Of a stretch of 64,000 nt of DNA, positions 30,177 through 39,894 are shown one piece after another. Below the pieces are notes generated by a model. The model was not told the DNA's origin, did not search any database, and saw only the letters and a list, made by a program, of their open reading frames with translations. The DNA comes from Halopseudomonas pachastrellae (GTDB lineage Bacteria > Pseudomonadota > Gammaproteobacteria > Pseudomonadales > Pseudomonadaceae). Where the stretch lies: contig NZ_FOUD01000002.1 in assembly GCF_900114765.1 (NCBI RefSeq), positions 124,001 to 188,000 of the forward strand, read 5' to 3'. How positions within the stretch are numbered: the stretch's first letter is position 1; every line of letters starts with the position of its first letter. Position numbers and translations under genes: made by a program.

Positions 30177-30206
30177 GCGTCAGTGACCAACGCCGGTCAC
30201 TGACGC
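30177..30206 (-). terminator. Strong hairpin after the GST gene
   Basis: A perfect 12-bp stem, GCGTCAGTGACC (30177-30188) with GGTCACTGACGC (30195-30206) and a 6-base loop, lies just after the stop of the gene at 30215-31150. It has no U-tract on the minus strand, so it is either a weak terminator or a 3'-end protecting stem. Confidence 0.5.
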
Positions 30207-30214
30207 GGCCAGGG

Positions 30215-31150
30215 TCATGCAGCGCGAATGCGGAAGCCAAAGCGCGGGAAGTGCACGTGCACCAGGCCGGCACGCTCATCCTCACGGGCGATGATGATTT
30301 CCTCCGCTCCTTCGTACAGCAGCGTACCTGCGACCTCATCAGTGCCGTAGTCAACCGCACTGACGGTCACCGACTGCCCGGCAGTCAGGCCGGTCGGGAT
30401 GGCGATAGCATCGGCTGGCAGGGCAGCCGGCGTGGCGTCGCGTGCGATCGTAATGGCCTGCTCGGCGCTCAGCTCGGTGTGCGAGCCATGGCCGATATCC
30501 CGTACGCGCTGCATCCAGGCCCGCACCGCCGGATAGGGCTCAAGCGCATCGGCAACCGCACGGTTGGAGGCGACAAACCACAGCGCATGATAGTGGGCAA
30601 AGTCGGCAATGCTTGGCTGGCTACCCAGCAGGAAGTCGCCATCGCGCTCCAGTTGGGTTTCCAGACGTGACAGCAGCGCCGGCCACTGACCCAGCGCCAC
30701 CTCGGTATCCAGGCGACTGGCAGTACCGCCGCTGAACAGCTTCTGGCGGTCTGCCACAAAGCCCTTGACCACTTGTTCGGGCATGCCGGCAAAGCGCTCG
30801 GCCAGTCCCTTGGGCTGGAAGTTGATGGCTACCGCGTGCTGGAACAACACCTGATCGGCGAACTGCGCCAGGCTGGCTGCTGCGGCCTCTTGGCCTTCGG
30901 GGAACAGTGCCGGCGCGGACTTTTCCTGCTCCAGACGACGGGCGATAAGCGCGGTGTCGCAGTAAATGTCGGCCCCCACCTGCAGCACCGGCGTACGGCG
31001 GTAGCCACCGGTCAGGGCGGTCAGGTCAGGCTTGGGCATCACCGGCGGAATCATCACCGAATGCCAGGACAGGCCCTTGAAGCCCAACAGCAGGCGGGCC
31101 TTTTCGGCAAAGGGGGATTGCGGATAGTGATGCAAAATCAGGTCGGTCAT
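30215..31150 (-). CDS. GST-family protein with C-terminal beta-rich extension
   Basis: A 311-residue protein. Residues 1-80 form a thioredoxin-like GST N-domain (LILHHYPQSPFAEKARLLLGFKGLSWHSV, with the conserved cis-Pro in YRRTPVLQVG). Residues 90-225 are the helical C-domain (IADFAHYHALWFV). About 85 further residues (ELSAEQAITIARDATPAALP ... HVHFPRFGFRIRAA) are beta-rich and not part of a classical GST. Family members with this tail occur in proteobacteria; activity is unknown and glutathione use is not proven. Start ATG 31150 is followed by a good N-terminus. Confidence 0.85.
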   Translation of the reverse strand: MTDLILHHYPQSPFAEKARLLLGFKGLSWHSVMIPPVMPKPDLTALTGGYRRTPVLQVGADIYCDTALIARRLEQEKSAPALFPEGQEAAAASLAQFADQVLFQHAVAINFQPKGLAERFAGMPEQVVKGFVADRQKLFSGGTASRLDTEVALGQWPALLSRLETQLERDGDFLLGSQPSIADFAHYHALWFVASNRAVADALEPYPAVRAWMQRVRDIGHGSHTELSAEQAITIARDATPAALPADAIAIPTGLTAGQSVTVSAVDYGTDEVAGTLLYEGAEEIIIAREDERAGLVHVHFPRFGFRIRAA

Positions 31151-31204
31151 GACAGCTCTCCGGCGAAATGAACCGCCACTGTAGACCGCCCATAGGGAGG
31201 CTGG

Positions 31205-31516
31205 CTAGCCCTTCGGGCGGCCTGATAAGTCGCCATCGGGCTGATTTATCAGGCACTCCTTGGCTTTGCGCGTCAGCGCCTTGATCGCCCGCTCCTGCCG
31301 CAAGGCATCGCCGTGATCAAGGCAACTGCGACGCCAGACCAGCGCCGCCGCCGGACTGCGATTGAAAAAGCGCGCACCCTTGCCGCTCTGATGCTGAACA
31401 AAGCGCCGCTCAGGGTCCACGCTGATGCCGGTATACAAGTGACCATTCTCGGCACGCACCATGTAAACCCACCAGGTACGCTCCAGCGCAGACAGGGTAG
31501 ACTCTTCAACAGACAT
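31205..31516 (-). CDS. GIY-YIG nuclease-family protein (YhbQ-like)
   Basis: A 103-residue single-domain protein of the UPF0213/YhbQ group. It shows [18 protein letters not shown] (the GIY-YIG element as VYM...YTG), Arg33-type [14 protein letters not shown], and the conserved Glu in [11 protein letters not shown]. Proteins of this group are linked to DNA damage processing; the exact role is not known. It is divergent from the asparaginase-like gene. Confidence 0.88.
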   Translation of the reverse strand: MSVEESTLSALERTWWVYMVRAENGHLYTGISVDPERRFVQHQSGKGARFFNRSPAAALVWRRSCLDHGDALRQERAIKALTRKAKECLINQPDGDLSGRPKG

Positions 31517-31548
31517 ACGCAGACAGACTCCGCGAGAAGGAATACAGG

Positions 31549-32031
31549 ATGTTCATTCAGATTTTCAGTACTGGCGGCACTATAGACAAAGTGTATTTCG
31601 ACGCGCTCAGCGAGTTCCAGATCGGCGAGCCCATGGCTGCAGACATCCTGCAGCAAGCGCGTGTCGGGTTTGAGTACAAAATCGAGTCGCTGACCCGCAA
31701 AGACAGCCTGGAGCTGACCGACGAAGACCGCGACCTGATTCATGCCAAGGTTGCTGCCTGCCCGTATGAACACGTTCTGATCACCCACGGCACCGACACC
31801 ATGACGGTGACCGGCGCAGCGCTGGCCGATATCGAGGGCAAGGTTATCGTACTCACCGGCGCGATGCAGCCAGCACGCTTTCGCGACACCGACGCCAGCT
31901 TCAACCTCGGCCTGGCCATCGGCGCCCTCAACTGCCTGCCCCACGGCGTCTACGTCGCCATGAGCGGCAAGGTGTTTCCGGTCGATCAGGTACGCAAGAA
32001 TCGGCTGGCGGGGAGGTTTGAGGGGAGGTAA
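31549..32031 (+). CDS. Short asparaginase-domain protein
   Basis: A 160-residue protein that matches only the N-terminal domain of type I/II asparaginases. It has the catalytic Thr motif [11 protein letters not shown] (about residues 6-16) and the second motif [16 protein letters not shown] (about 76-91), followed by [16 protein letters not shown]. Full-length enzymes have about 330 residues; here the C-terminal domain is absent. The ORF ends cleanly and short members of this type recur in pseudomonads, so I treat it as a real family rather than a truncation. Whether it hydrolyses Asn is unknown. ATG 31549 follows AAGGAATACAGG. Confidence 0.82.
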   Translation: MFIQIFSTGGTIDKVYFDALSEFQIGEPMAADILQQARVGFEYKIESLTRKDSLELTDEDRDLIHAKVAACPYEHVLITHGTDTMTVTGAALADIEGKVIVLTGAMQPARFRDTDASFNLGLAIGALNCLPHGVYVAMSGKVFPVDQVRKNRLAGRFEGR

Positions 32032-32033
32032 AA

Positions 32034-32175
32034 GCGGCTGGAAGCTGGAAGCTGGAAGCTGGAAGCTTAATCAGGGTAGGGCCGGCACAAGCCAGTCAAG
32101 CGGAATCTGCCGAAAAACCCAACGCCCGCAACACCTCGGACTGCTTCAAGCTTCCAGCTTCAAGCCTCCAGCCGC
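32034..32175. repeat. Inverted repeat with tandem TGGAAGC heptamers
   Basis: The left arm (32034-32068) begins GCGGC and holds four head-to-tail TGGAAGC units. The right arm (32148-32175) is nearly its complement: AAGCTTCCAGCTTC, then AAGCCTCCAGCCGC, lacking one unit. About 80 unique bases lie between. It fills the convergent gap between the asparaginase-like gene and tldD and would act as a bidirectional RNA stem. It is related in sequence to the repeat at 7864-7950. Confidence 0.65.
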
Positions 32176-32195
32176 GCGGCTCGCCGCGCCGGGCA

Positions 32196-33638
32196 TCAGC
32201 CGGTGCCGCCGACTGTAATCTGGTCAATCTTCAACGTCGGCTGCCCAACACCAACCGGCACCGACTGCCCGTCCTTGCCGCACACGCCCACGCCGGTATC
32301 GAGTTTCAGGTCGTGGCCGACCATGGAGACCCGGTTCATGACTTCGGGGCCGTTGCCGATCAGGGTGGCGCCCTTGACCGGGGCGGTGATCTTGCCGTCT
32401 TCGATCAGGTAGGCCTCGCTGGTGGAGAAGACAAACTTGCCGCTGGTGATGTCGACCTGACCACCGCCCAGATTGGCGCAGTAGATGCCCTTTTTCACCG
32501 AACGGATAATCTCCTCCGGATCGCTCTCGCCCGCCAGCATGTAGGTGTTGGTCATGCGCGGCATCGGCAGGAGCGCATAGGACTCACGGCGACCGTTGCC
32601 AGTGGCCGGCACGCCCATCAGGCGGGCATTCAATTTGTCCTGCATATAGCCCTTGAGCACGCCATTCTCGATCAGGGTGGTGCAGTGACTGGGCACGCCC
32701 TCGTCATCCACGCTGAGCGAGCCGCGACGGCCCGGCAGAGTGCCGTCATCGACGATGGTGCACAGGCTGGAGGCAACCTTTTCGCCCACTCGCCCGCTGT
32801 AGGCAGAGCTGCCCTTGCGGTTGAAATCGCCCTCAAGGCCGTGGCCAACCGCCTCATGCAGCAGCACGCCGGACCAGCCCGGCCCCATGACGACCGGCAT
32901 GCTGCCGGCGGGGGCGGCAATCGCCTCCAGATTGACCGAGGCCTGACGCACCGCTTCGCGGGCGTAGCCCAAAGCGCGCTCCTCGGCCTCAAAATACAGG
33001 TAGTCGGTACGGCCGCCGCCGCCACTGCTGCCGCGTTCGCGGCGCCCGTTCTGCTCCATGATCACGCTGACGTTCATACGTACCAGCGGGCGAATATCGC
33101 CGGCCCAGGTACCGTCACTGGCAGCCACCATCACGGTATCGTGCACCCCGGCCAGGCTGACCGTGACCTGACTGATGCGCGGGTCGAGACTGCGGGTAAA
33201 GGCATCGATACGCTGCAAAAAGGCCACCTTGTCGGCCTGCGGCAGTACATCCAGCGGGTTTTCGGTAGCATACAGGGCAACAGCCTGCGGACGTTGCCAT
33301 GCCTGTACGCTGCCGGCCTGGCCAGCCCGGGCGATGGAGCGCGCCGCGCCAGCCGCCTGACTCAATGCGCCCAGACGAATGTCGTTGCTGTAGGCAAAGC
33401 CGGTCTTCTCTCCGGACAGGGCACGTACGCCAACGCCCTGATCGACATGAAAGCTGCCGTCTTTGACGATACCGTCCTCCAGCACCCAGGACTCACTGAT
33501 CTGATGCTGAAAATACAGGTCGGCGGCGTCCACCCCCGGCGCCTGTACCAGCGAGCCCAACACGCCGGCTACGGCGTCTACGCTCAACTCGGCGGGCTGC
33601 AGCAGCGCCTGCTCGGCGCGGGCGACGATATCACTCAT
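32196..33638 (-). CDS. tldD: Metalloprotease subunit TldD
   Basis: A 480-residue protein of the TldD/PmbA (U62) family. The zinc-binding motif HEAVGHGLE is at about residues 260-268 and further family blocks are visible ([37 protein letters not shown]). TldD forms a heterodimer with TldE (PmbA, not in this window) and processes small peptides such as microcin and the CcdA antitoxin in E. coli. ATG 33638 gives the usual MSD start; a GTG two codons earlier (33644) sits closer to AGGAG and overlaps the nitrilase stop by one base. It is the last gene of a long minus-strand run. Confidence 0.95.
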   Translation of the reverse strand: MSDIVARAEQALLQPAELSVDAVAGVLGSLVQAPGVDAADLYFQHQISESWVLEDGIVKDGSFHVDQGVGVRALSGEKTGFAYSNDIRLGALSQAAGAARSIARAGQAGSVQAWQRPQAVALYATENPLDVLPQADKVAFLQRIDAFTRSLDPRISQVTVSLAGVHDTVMVAASDGTWAGDIRPLVRMNVSVIMEQNGRRERGSSGGGGRTDYLYFEAEERALGYAREAVRQASVNLEAIAAPAGSMPVVMGPGWSGVLLHEAVGHGLEGDFNRKGSSAYSGRVGEKVASSLCTIVDDGTLPGRRGSLSVDDEGVPSHCTTLIENGVLKGYMQDKLNARLMGVPATGNGRRESYALLPMPRMTNTYMLAGESDPEEIIRSVKKGIYCANLGGGQVDITSGKFVFSTSEAYLIEDGKITAPVKGATLIGNGPEVMNRVSMVGHDLKLDTGVGVCGKDGQSVPVGVGQPTLKIDQITVGGTG

Positions 33639-33643
33639 GTTCA

Positions 33644-34492
33644 CTAAACTCCTTTGCCCGGCGGCACTGGTTCGGCCGGCAGGGCGAAACGACGATGTCG
33701 GGTTATCGGCATGCGCTCACGCACGCTTTGCAACTGCTCAGGCACCAGCGTACCGGTCACCACGCCCTCACCCGCAGCCAGACACTGCTGAACGGCGCCC
33801 CAGGGATCAATCAGGCAACTGTGACCATAGGTCTGGCGCCCATTCGGATGCTCGCCCACCTGGTTAGCTGCCAGCACCCAGCACTGGGTTTCAATGGCCC
33901 GCGAGCGCAACAGCACCTCCCAGTGCGCGGCACCGGTCACGGCGGTAAAGGCGGCCGGCACCACAATCAGTTCGGCGCCCTGGGCGCGCAACGCCTGGTA
34001 GAGCTCGGGAAAGCGCACATCGTAACAGATACTCAGACCCAGCCGCCCGACCGGGCTGTCGATGCACACCACCTGATCGCCAAAGTCATAGTCCCGCGAC
34101 TCGCGATAACTGCCATGACTATCGGCAACATCGACATCAAACAGGTGCAGCTTGTCGTAGCGCGCTACTTCCTGACCACGCTCATCGACCACCAGCTGGC
34201 AGGCCATTGGCTTGCCGCCGGCCTTGGCCGGCAGGGGCAGGCTGCCACCGACCAGCCAGATGCCGTGCTGGCGCGCCTGCGCGGCGAGAAAACGGCGAAT
34301 CGGGCGGGCCTCGCCCCACTCGGCCTCGGCAATTGCGGCCAGCGACGAGGTGCCCATGGCAGCGAAGCACTCTGGCAGCAGCACCAGTTCGGCGCCCTGC
34401 CCGGCTGCCTCGGCGATCAGCCGTGCAGCCACCTGCAGGTTTGCCGCCGGCTCCGGGCCACTGGTCATCTGTACGGCAGCCACCATTGCCAT
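33644..34492 (-). CDS. Carbon-nitrogen hydrolase (nitrilase superfamily)
   Basis: A 282-residue amidase with the catalytic triad visible: Glu41 ([10 protein letters not shown]), Lys114 ([12 protein letters not shown]) and Cys156 ([15 protein letters not shown]). The last block and the sequence [20 protein letters not shown] place it in the Nit1/YafV-like group; members in this operon position may repair deaminated glutathione, but that is inference. The ATG at 34492 has AGGAGG six bases upstream, inside the last codons of yhdP; the longer frame to 34564 is not supported. Confidence 0.9.
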   Translation of the reverse strand: MAMVAAVQMTSGPEPAANLQVAARLIAEAAGQGAELVLLPECFAAMGTSSLAAIAEAEWGEARPIRRFLAAQARQHGIWLVGGSLPLPAKAGGKPMACQLVVDERGQEVARYDKLHLFDVDVADSHGSYRESRDYDFGDQVVCIDSPVGRLGLSICYDVRFPELYQALRAQGAELIVVPAAFTAVTGAAHWEVLLRSRAIETQCWVLAANQVGEHPNGRQTYGHSCLIDPWGAVQQCLAAGEGVVTGTLVPEQLQSVRERMPITRHRRFALPAEPVPPGKGV

Positions 34493-34493
34493 C

Positions 34494-37400
34494 TCAATCC
34501 TCCTCGAGCGCAGCCTTGTCATCAAAGGCGCGATCAAATTCGACATTGGGGTTTTGCCACTCACCGCTTATACGGTATTTCACCGACGCAAAGCGCGCGA
34601 CCTTGTCACCCAAAATCTTGTCAGCCAGAAACAATACGCCACCGATCTGCGGCGCGCCGGCAATAATGGCCGCCAGCGGCAGGTTGTTGGTCACCGGCAG
34701 CGTTACCAGCAGCCCCATGTCGGCCTGGTTACTGCGCAGATTAAGGCTGCCTTCAAGTTGCAGTTTCACACCGGGGCCCTCCAGCACAACCGGCTGCTCG
34801 CTGTGCAGCACGCCATTTTCCACATACAGGCCGGCGTCCAGGCTGTCGTAGGCTGTCCCCTTGCTGAACAGGTCGGAAAAGTCGAGCCGCAGGCGCCGGG
34901 TCAGCGCGTTGAAGTTGAGCAGGCCGAAGACGCGTAGCGCCTCGGCGCTGCCCTCGCCGCTCTGCAGCATGCCGTCGCGGGCCTCAATACCCAGCGTACC
35001 GGAGGAGGTGCGCAAGGCGAACGCGGCGGGAGAGCCCGGCCAGTTCAGCGCCGCGTTGGTGACAAAGCTGTCGCTGGTGATGGTCGGCGCATAACGCCAG
35101 TTTTTCAGCACCTCACCAATGTCATCGGCTTCCAGGCTACCCTCGAAGACCGTGTGCGCCGGTGCCTCGCGCCAATCCATGCTGCCCTTGATACGCAACC
35201 CGCGCAGGTCGACATCCAGCTCCGGTAGATGGGCACCGGTAGCGTCAGGACGCAGCGCAAAGCGGGCGGCGCCAATCGGGTCCGCGCCCCAGGACAGCTG
35301 GTCGATGTTCACATCCAGCGACGGCAGCGAGGAGGGTTTGATCCCCGCCAGGCGGTCCACTGGCGCGGCGTCGGTAACCACCGGCTGCGCCAGCGGCGGC
35401 GCGTCAGCAGGCTCGGTACGCGGCAGTCGCAAGCGACTGAGGGCTACCCGGATAGGCTCGCCAGTGGCGTCAGGGACTTGTACCTGCCCCGCCACATCGC
35501 TCTGCTCTACATCAACCTGCCAGCCGGCACTGCTGTGACCGACGCGCGCATACAAATTGTCCAGCTCCAGCCCCATACCGGTGAACCGGTCAGCCCGCAC
35601 CTGCAGTTGCCCCAACGAGCCGGAAAGCTGCCGCGGCTTGGCCGTACCGGAAGACTGTAACCCCGAAAGCCATTGCCGCCACTGGTCCCAGTCCAGTACC
35701 GGCAGACTGGCCTGCAGGTTGATGCCCGAGCTCTGCGGCAGGCTGGGCGCGCCGCTGGCGTAGCGCACGTCCCCTGACAGCTCGCCATCACGGTAGTGCA
35801 GCAGGGCTTGCAGGCCGTCGTCGCTTTGGATCTGCCAGCGCTGCTGGCCGTTCGAGAGCGTCAGATCAGCCTGCACCGGGCGCGGCGTCTTCGCATCCTT
35901 GGCAAAGGGTTCCGGCATCTGCAACGCCAGCCCCACCAGGTCACTGCGCAAACGGATTTGCTGACGGCCAGCCTGCAGATCAACCTGGGCCTGCCAGCCC
36001 AGCTCGCCGCTGAGCAGCGAGGCCGGAATTGTCTCAAGCAGGGCCCAGCGCCGCAGTTGCTCGACACTGTGCCGCCCTTGCAGCTGCAGGCGTTGCCCAC
36101 GCTCGCCCAACGGCGTCAGCTGCCCCTCAACGGGCGCACCAAGAAAACGGGCAGACAGCGTGTCTGCAGTCAGCCCTTCACCCCGGGCAAAACGAAACCG
36201 CCCGTCAATCGCCTCCAGCGGGGCCTGCAACACGGGGATAGTCACTTGCGCATTGGCCAACTGCCACTCGACCAGCGCCTGTGTCTGCGCGGCCTGATCA
36301 CCACTGCGGCGCAGCGGGATGGTCAACTGCAGCTCACCACTGACCGCCCCCTCACCGCTCCAGCCGGCCAGCGGGTTACCGGTCAACTCGGCCAGGGGGC
36401 TGTCCTGCATCAGCTTGAGCGCATCACTCACCGAGCCATCAAAGGCTGACTCAACCTGCAGCTGCAGGGGCCCGGTGGTATTCATCAACTGGCCATGAAC
36501 CCGCGCGCCGCTGGCCTGAGCGTTCAGCAGTCGGGCATTGCTGGCCCGTATATCCAGCGCCCCGCCGCGCAGGAGCAGGTCGGCATCCAGCTCGGTCAGC
36601 GGCGGCCACCCGGTCTGGAACACCAGCTCACCGCCACGCAGCTGCGCATACAGGGCGATCTCCCGCTCCTCGGGGCTGGCGCCCTTGAGCAGCGAGCCGT
36701 GGTATTCAAAGATTGCCAGCGGCACCTCACCCTGCACGCCACTGGCGGCCATCCAGGTCGCCAGTGCCGGACTGAACCCCTTCGAACGCACCGGCAGATA
36801 GGCACGGTGTACCGGGGCCTGACTGTTGCGCAGGGCGACCTGCAGGTCCATCGTCGGAGTCTGCCCTTTGGGCGGCAAATGCAACGACAACGTCGCACTG
36901 GCGTCCCCATCTTCGCCGCTGACGGCCATGCCCGGCGAGTTCAGCTGCAACCCCTGCTCTTTGGACCAGCGCCAGTTCAGCAGGCCCTGAGCACGCTGAT
37001 ATTGCCAGGGCTCGGGAAACAGGTTGGGCAATTGCATGCTCCACTGCTGCGCATCCACGCGCAGCTCGCCCTGCTGCGGGCTACCCTGCACCGTGCCACT
37101 GACACCGGTGAATGACGGCGCGTTATGGAACGCGGCCATGCCGACCTCTTCCAGCCGGCCGCTGAACTCCAGCGACGTCAGATCACCGGCAGGGTCGATG
37201 CCGTTCACGCGGACCTGGCGCAAGGTGCCCTCGGGCGCCAACTCATTGACCAGATCTGCTACCGGCTGGTCCGGCGCCAGCAACGTCAGCCAGGTGCCAA
37301 GCTTGGACAGGCGCAGGCGATCAAGGGCAACAGACCAATGCCCTTCAGCGCTGTCGCGCTCCAGTTGCAAGCGGGTGGTGGGCCAGACTTCCTCGCCCAG

Positions 37401-38360
37401 GTGCAGACTCAGGTCCTGCACCTGAAGCTGCTGGGTCTCACTGTCGTCGACGTATTCAAAGCGGGTAAAGAGGTCATGCAGCACCGGCTCGCGCTCACCG
37501 CTCTGCAGGCGAATCTGCGGGGCGATCAAGGTCCCTTGCAGGCGCTGCAGACGCTGATCCTGCCAACTGCCCCAGAAGCGCCCGCCGGCGGTCAATTCTC
37601 TCAGGTGCGAGCGCTCCAGCCACTCCAGGGGCAGCCAGCGGCTCCAGTCACTGGCCGGCAGTTCAACAAAGAAGCCAAGCGACGCCTCGGACAATTGCTC
37701 GCCAGGCATCAGGGCGCTGACCTGCCAGCGCAGGCGCTCGCCATCGGGCAGGCTCAGGTGCCCATCCAGCCGATGCCAACCATCGCCATTGAGCAGGGTG
37801 ACGTCGCCATGCTCGAACTGCCACTGCGGCTCCTCATAGGGGCTGACCTCAATGCGCGTATCAAGCAGCGTAATGCGCCGTTGCTGCTTGAGCGTGCCGA
37901 TGGCCTGCTCCAGCGCGCCGAGGCGCCGCGTGCGCTCGCCTACCCCCTGCATATGCCATTGGCCCTGCTCGTCCTCACTGAGCGTCAGCGCCAGCCCGCG
38001 AATTTGCAGCGCGTCCATCACCGGCCGCCCCAACCAGAGGCTACGCCAGACATCCAGCCGCGCCGTCACATCGTCCAGATCGAACAACACCTCGCTGTGT
38101 GGCTGCAGACTTTCGTGCACCCGCAGACCACGCAGCGTCAGCACCGGCTGAGCGCCCTGCATCTGCCCCTGCAAGGAGCGCAGCTCGATGTGCCGGCCGG
38201 TCAGTTGCTCAACCTGGGCAACCAGCTGCTCTTGATAGTTCTCGACCGTCGGCACCAGCAGGCGGCCGAGGCTGACATAGGCCGCCGCCAACAGCAGCCA
38301 GCCGACCAGCAGCAGGATCAGCCCGTTCAGTCCTCGTATCAGCCAGCGTCGCCTGCGCAT
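34494..38360 (-). CDS. yhdP: AsmA-like envelope protein YhdP
   Basis: A 1288-residue protein with one N-terminal membrane helix (about residues 8-30) and a very long periplasmic beta-groove region of the AsmA-like superfamily. The C-terminal AsmA_2 block includes VTLPVTNNLPLAAIIAGAPQIGGVLFLADKILGD. YhdP with TamB and YdbH carries phospholipids from the inner to the outer membrane in E. coli (family knowledge). It is 14 bp after rng and abuts the nitrilase gene, consistent with one transcript. The normal family length suggests an intact gene. Confidence 0.93.
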   Translation of the reverse strand: MRRRRWLIRGLNGLILLLVGWLLLAAAYVSLGRLLVPTVENYQEQLVAQVEQLTGRHIELRSLQGQMQGAQPVLTLRGLRVHESLQPHSEVLFDLDDVTARLDVWRSLWLGRPVMDALQIRGLALTLSEDEQGQWHMQGVGERTRRLGALEQAIGTLKQQRRITLLDTRIEVSPYEEPQWQFEHGDVTLLNGDGWHRLDGHLSLPDGERLRWQVSALMPGEQLSEASLGFFVELPASDWSRWLPLEWLERSHLRELTAGGRFWGSWQDQRLQRLQGTLIAPQIRLQSGEREPVLHDLFTRFEYVDDSETQQLQVQDLSLHLGEEVWPTTRLQLERDSAEGHWSVALDRLRLSKLGTWLTLLAPDQPVADLVNELAPEGTLRQVRVNGIDPAGDLTSLEFSGRLEEVGMAAFHNAPSFTGVSGTVQGSPQQGELRVDAQQWSMQLPNLFPEPWQYQRAQGLLNWRWSKEQGLQLNSPGMAVSGEDGDASATLSLHLPPKGQTPTMDLQVALRNSQAPVHRAYLPVRSKGFSPALATWMAASGVQGEVPLAIFEYHGSLLKGASPEEREIALYAQLRGGELVFQTGWPPLTELDADLLLRGGALDIRASNARLLNAQASGARVHGQLMNTTGPLQLQVESAFDGSVSDALKLMQDSPLAELTGNPLAGWSGEGAVSGELQLTIPLRRSGDQAAQTQALVEWQLANAQVTIPVLQAPLEAIDGRFRFARGEGLTADTLSARFLGAPVEGQLTPLGERGQRLQLQGRHSVEQLRRWALLETIPASLLSGELGWQAQVDLQAGRQQIRLRSDLVGLALQMPEPFAKDAKTPRPVQADLTLSNGQQRWQIQSDDGLQALLHYRDGELSGDVRYASGAPSLPQSSGINLQASLPVLDWDQWRQWLSGLQSSGTAKPRQLSGSLGQLQVRADRFTGMGLELDNLYARVGHSSAGWQVDVEQSDVAGQVQVPDATGEPIRVALSRLRLPRTEPADAPPLAQPVVTDAAPVDRLAGIKPSSLPSLDVNIDQLSWGADPIGAARFALRPDATGAHLPELDVDLRGLRIKGSMDWREAPAHTVFEGSLEADDIGEVLKNWRYAPTITSDSFVTNAALNWPGSPAAFALRTSSGTLGIEARDGMLQSGEGSAEALRVFGLLNFNALTRRLRLDFSDLFSKGTAYDSLDAGLYVENGVLHSEQPVVLEGPGVKLQLEGSLNLRSNQADMGLLVTLPVTNNLPLAAIIAGAPQIGGVLFLADKILGDKVARFASVKYRISGEWQNPNVEFDRAFDDKAALEED

Positions 38361-38374
38361 TGCTCAGTCCGCCA

Positions 38375-39832
38375 TCACATCAGCACCACGTCGTACTGTT
38401 CCTGGGTGTACATGGTTTCCACCTGAAACTTGATCGGACGCTCAATGAACAGCTCCAGATCCGCGACGTTGCCGGACTCTTCGTCCAGCAGGCGATCGAT
38501 CACCGCCTGCGACGCCAGCACCGTGTAGGAGCCGGCCTGATAGGCACGTGCCTCGCGCAAAATCTCACGAAAAATTTCGTAGCAGACCGTCTCCGGCGTT
38601 TTCTGAATGCCACGGCCGTGGCAGCTCGGACAGGGTTCGCAAAGCACCTGCTCAAGACTCTCGCGGGTACGCTTGCGGGTCATCTGCACCAGACCCAGCT
38701 CGGTGATGCCGATGATGTTGGTCTTGGCGTGATCGCGCTCCAGCTGTTTTTCCAGCGTGCGCTGTACCTGACGCTGGTGTTCCTCATCTTCCATGTCGAT
38801 AAAGTCGATGATGATAATGCCGCCAAGGTTGCGCAGGCGCAGCTGGCGGGCAATCGCGGTCGCCGCTTCGAGGTTGGTTTTGAAGATGGTCTCTTCAAGA
38901 TTGCGGTGGCCGACAAAGGCGCCGGTATTGACGTCGATGGTGGTCATGGCCTCGGTCTGGTCGATCACCAGATGGCCGCCGGACTTGAGCATCACACGCC
39001 GGTCCATGGCCTTCTGAATCTCGTCTTCGACGCTGTACAGGTCAAAGATGGGGCGCTCACCCGGGTAATGCTCCAGCAGCTCCTCGACCCCCGGCATCAG
39101 CTCGTGCACAAACTGCTCGACCTTCTGAAAGGTCTCACGCGAGTCGATACGCACCTTCTCCAGCCTGGGGTTGGCCAGGTCACGCAGGGTCCGCAGGGCC
39201 AGCGGCAGGTCTTCGTAGATCACCGAGGGCGCCGGCGCGGTGCCCATCTGCTGGGCAATCTGCTGCCACAAGCGGCGCACATAGCGGATGTCGACCAGAA
39301 TATCCTCGGGCCGGGCGCCTTCGGCTGCGGTGCGCAGAATATAACCGCCCGCTTCATCGATAGCTTCACTTTCCTGGCAGTCGGCGACGACCTGTTTCAG
39401 GCGCTCGCGCTCGGCTTCGTCTTCGATTTTCAGCGAGATGCCCACATGCGGTGTGCGCGGCATGTACACCAGATAACGGGATGGGACCGAGAGATGCGTG
39501 GTCAGGCGCGCGCCCTTGGTGCCAATCGGGTCTTTGGTGACCTGCACCACCAGCGCCTTACCCTCGTGCACCAGCGCGCTGATCGGCTCTACCGCCTGGC
39601 CCTCGCGCTGGGAGATTTCGGAGGCGTGAATAAAGGCCGCACGTTCCAGTCCGATATCGACAAAGGCCGCCTGCATGCCAGGCAACACGCGCACGACCTT
39701 GCCCTTGTAGATATTGCCGACGATGCCACGGCGCTGGGTGCGCTCGATGTGCACTTCCTGCAGTACGCCGTTCTCGACCAGCGCAACGCGGGTTTCCATC
39801 GGCGTGATATTGATGAGAATTTCTTCGCTCAT
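38375..39832 (-). CDS. rng: Ribonuclease G
   Basis: A 485-residue endoribonuclease of the RNase E/G family, active in 16S rRNA 5'-end maturation and mRNA decay. It has an S1 RNA-binding domain (about 35-125; VGNIYKGKVVRVLPGMQAA), the DNase I-like catalytic core with Asp near 298 (TIDVNTGAFVG) and Asp near 340 (IIIIDFIDM), and the Zn-link cysteines CEPCPSC near 398-404. It lacks the C-terminal scaffold of RNase E, so it is RNase G. It lies between maf and yhdP, as in other gamma-proteobacteria. Confidence 0.96.
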   Translation of the reverse strand: MSEEILINITPMETRVALVENGVLQEVHIERTQRRGIVGNIYKGKVVRVLPGMQAAFVDIGLERAAFIHASEISQREGQAVEPISALVHEGKALVVQVTKDPIGTKGARLTTHLSVPSRYLVYMPRTPHVGISLKIEDEAERERLKQVVADCQESEAIDEAGGYILRTAAEGARPEDILVDIRYVRRLWQQIAQQMGTAPAPSVIYEDLPLALRTLRDLANPRLEKVRIDSRETFQKVEQFVHELMPGVEELLEHYPGERPIFDLYSVEDEIQKAMDRRVMLKSGGHLVIDQTEAMTTIDVNTGAFVGHRNLEETIFKTNLEAATAIARQLRLRNLGGIIIIDFIDMEDEEHQRQVQRTLEKQLERDHAKTNIIGITELGLVQMTRKRTRESLEQVLCEPCPSCHGRGIQKTPETVCYEIFREILREARAYQAGSYTVLASQAVIDRLLDEESGNVADLELFIERPIKFQVETMYTQEQYDVVLM

Positions 39833-39894
39833 GGGCTCTCTCGCTTCTTGTCTGTCACCACAATACCGGTGATTGGAGCCCCGGAATAGCCGCG

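Noticed and set aside
30177..30206. Classical rho-independent terminator
   Set aside because: The stem is strong but no U-tract follows on either strand, so I kept it only as a weak terminator call.
31549..32031. Truncated asparaginase pseudogene
   Set aside because: The frame has a clean start and stop with both catalytic Thr motifs intact, and short members of this kind recur in pseudomonads, so it was kept as a gene.
32034..32175. CRISPR-like short repeats
   Set aside because: The TGGAAGC units are tandem with no spacers and no cas genes nearby.
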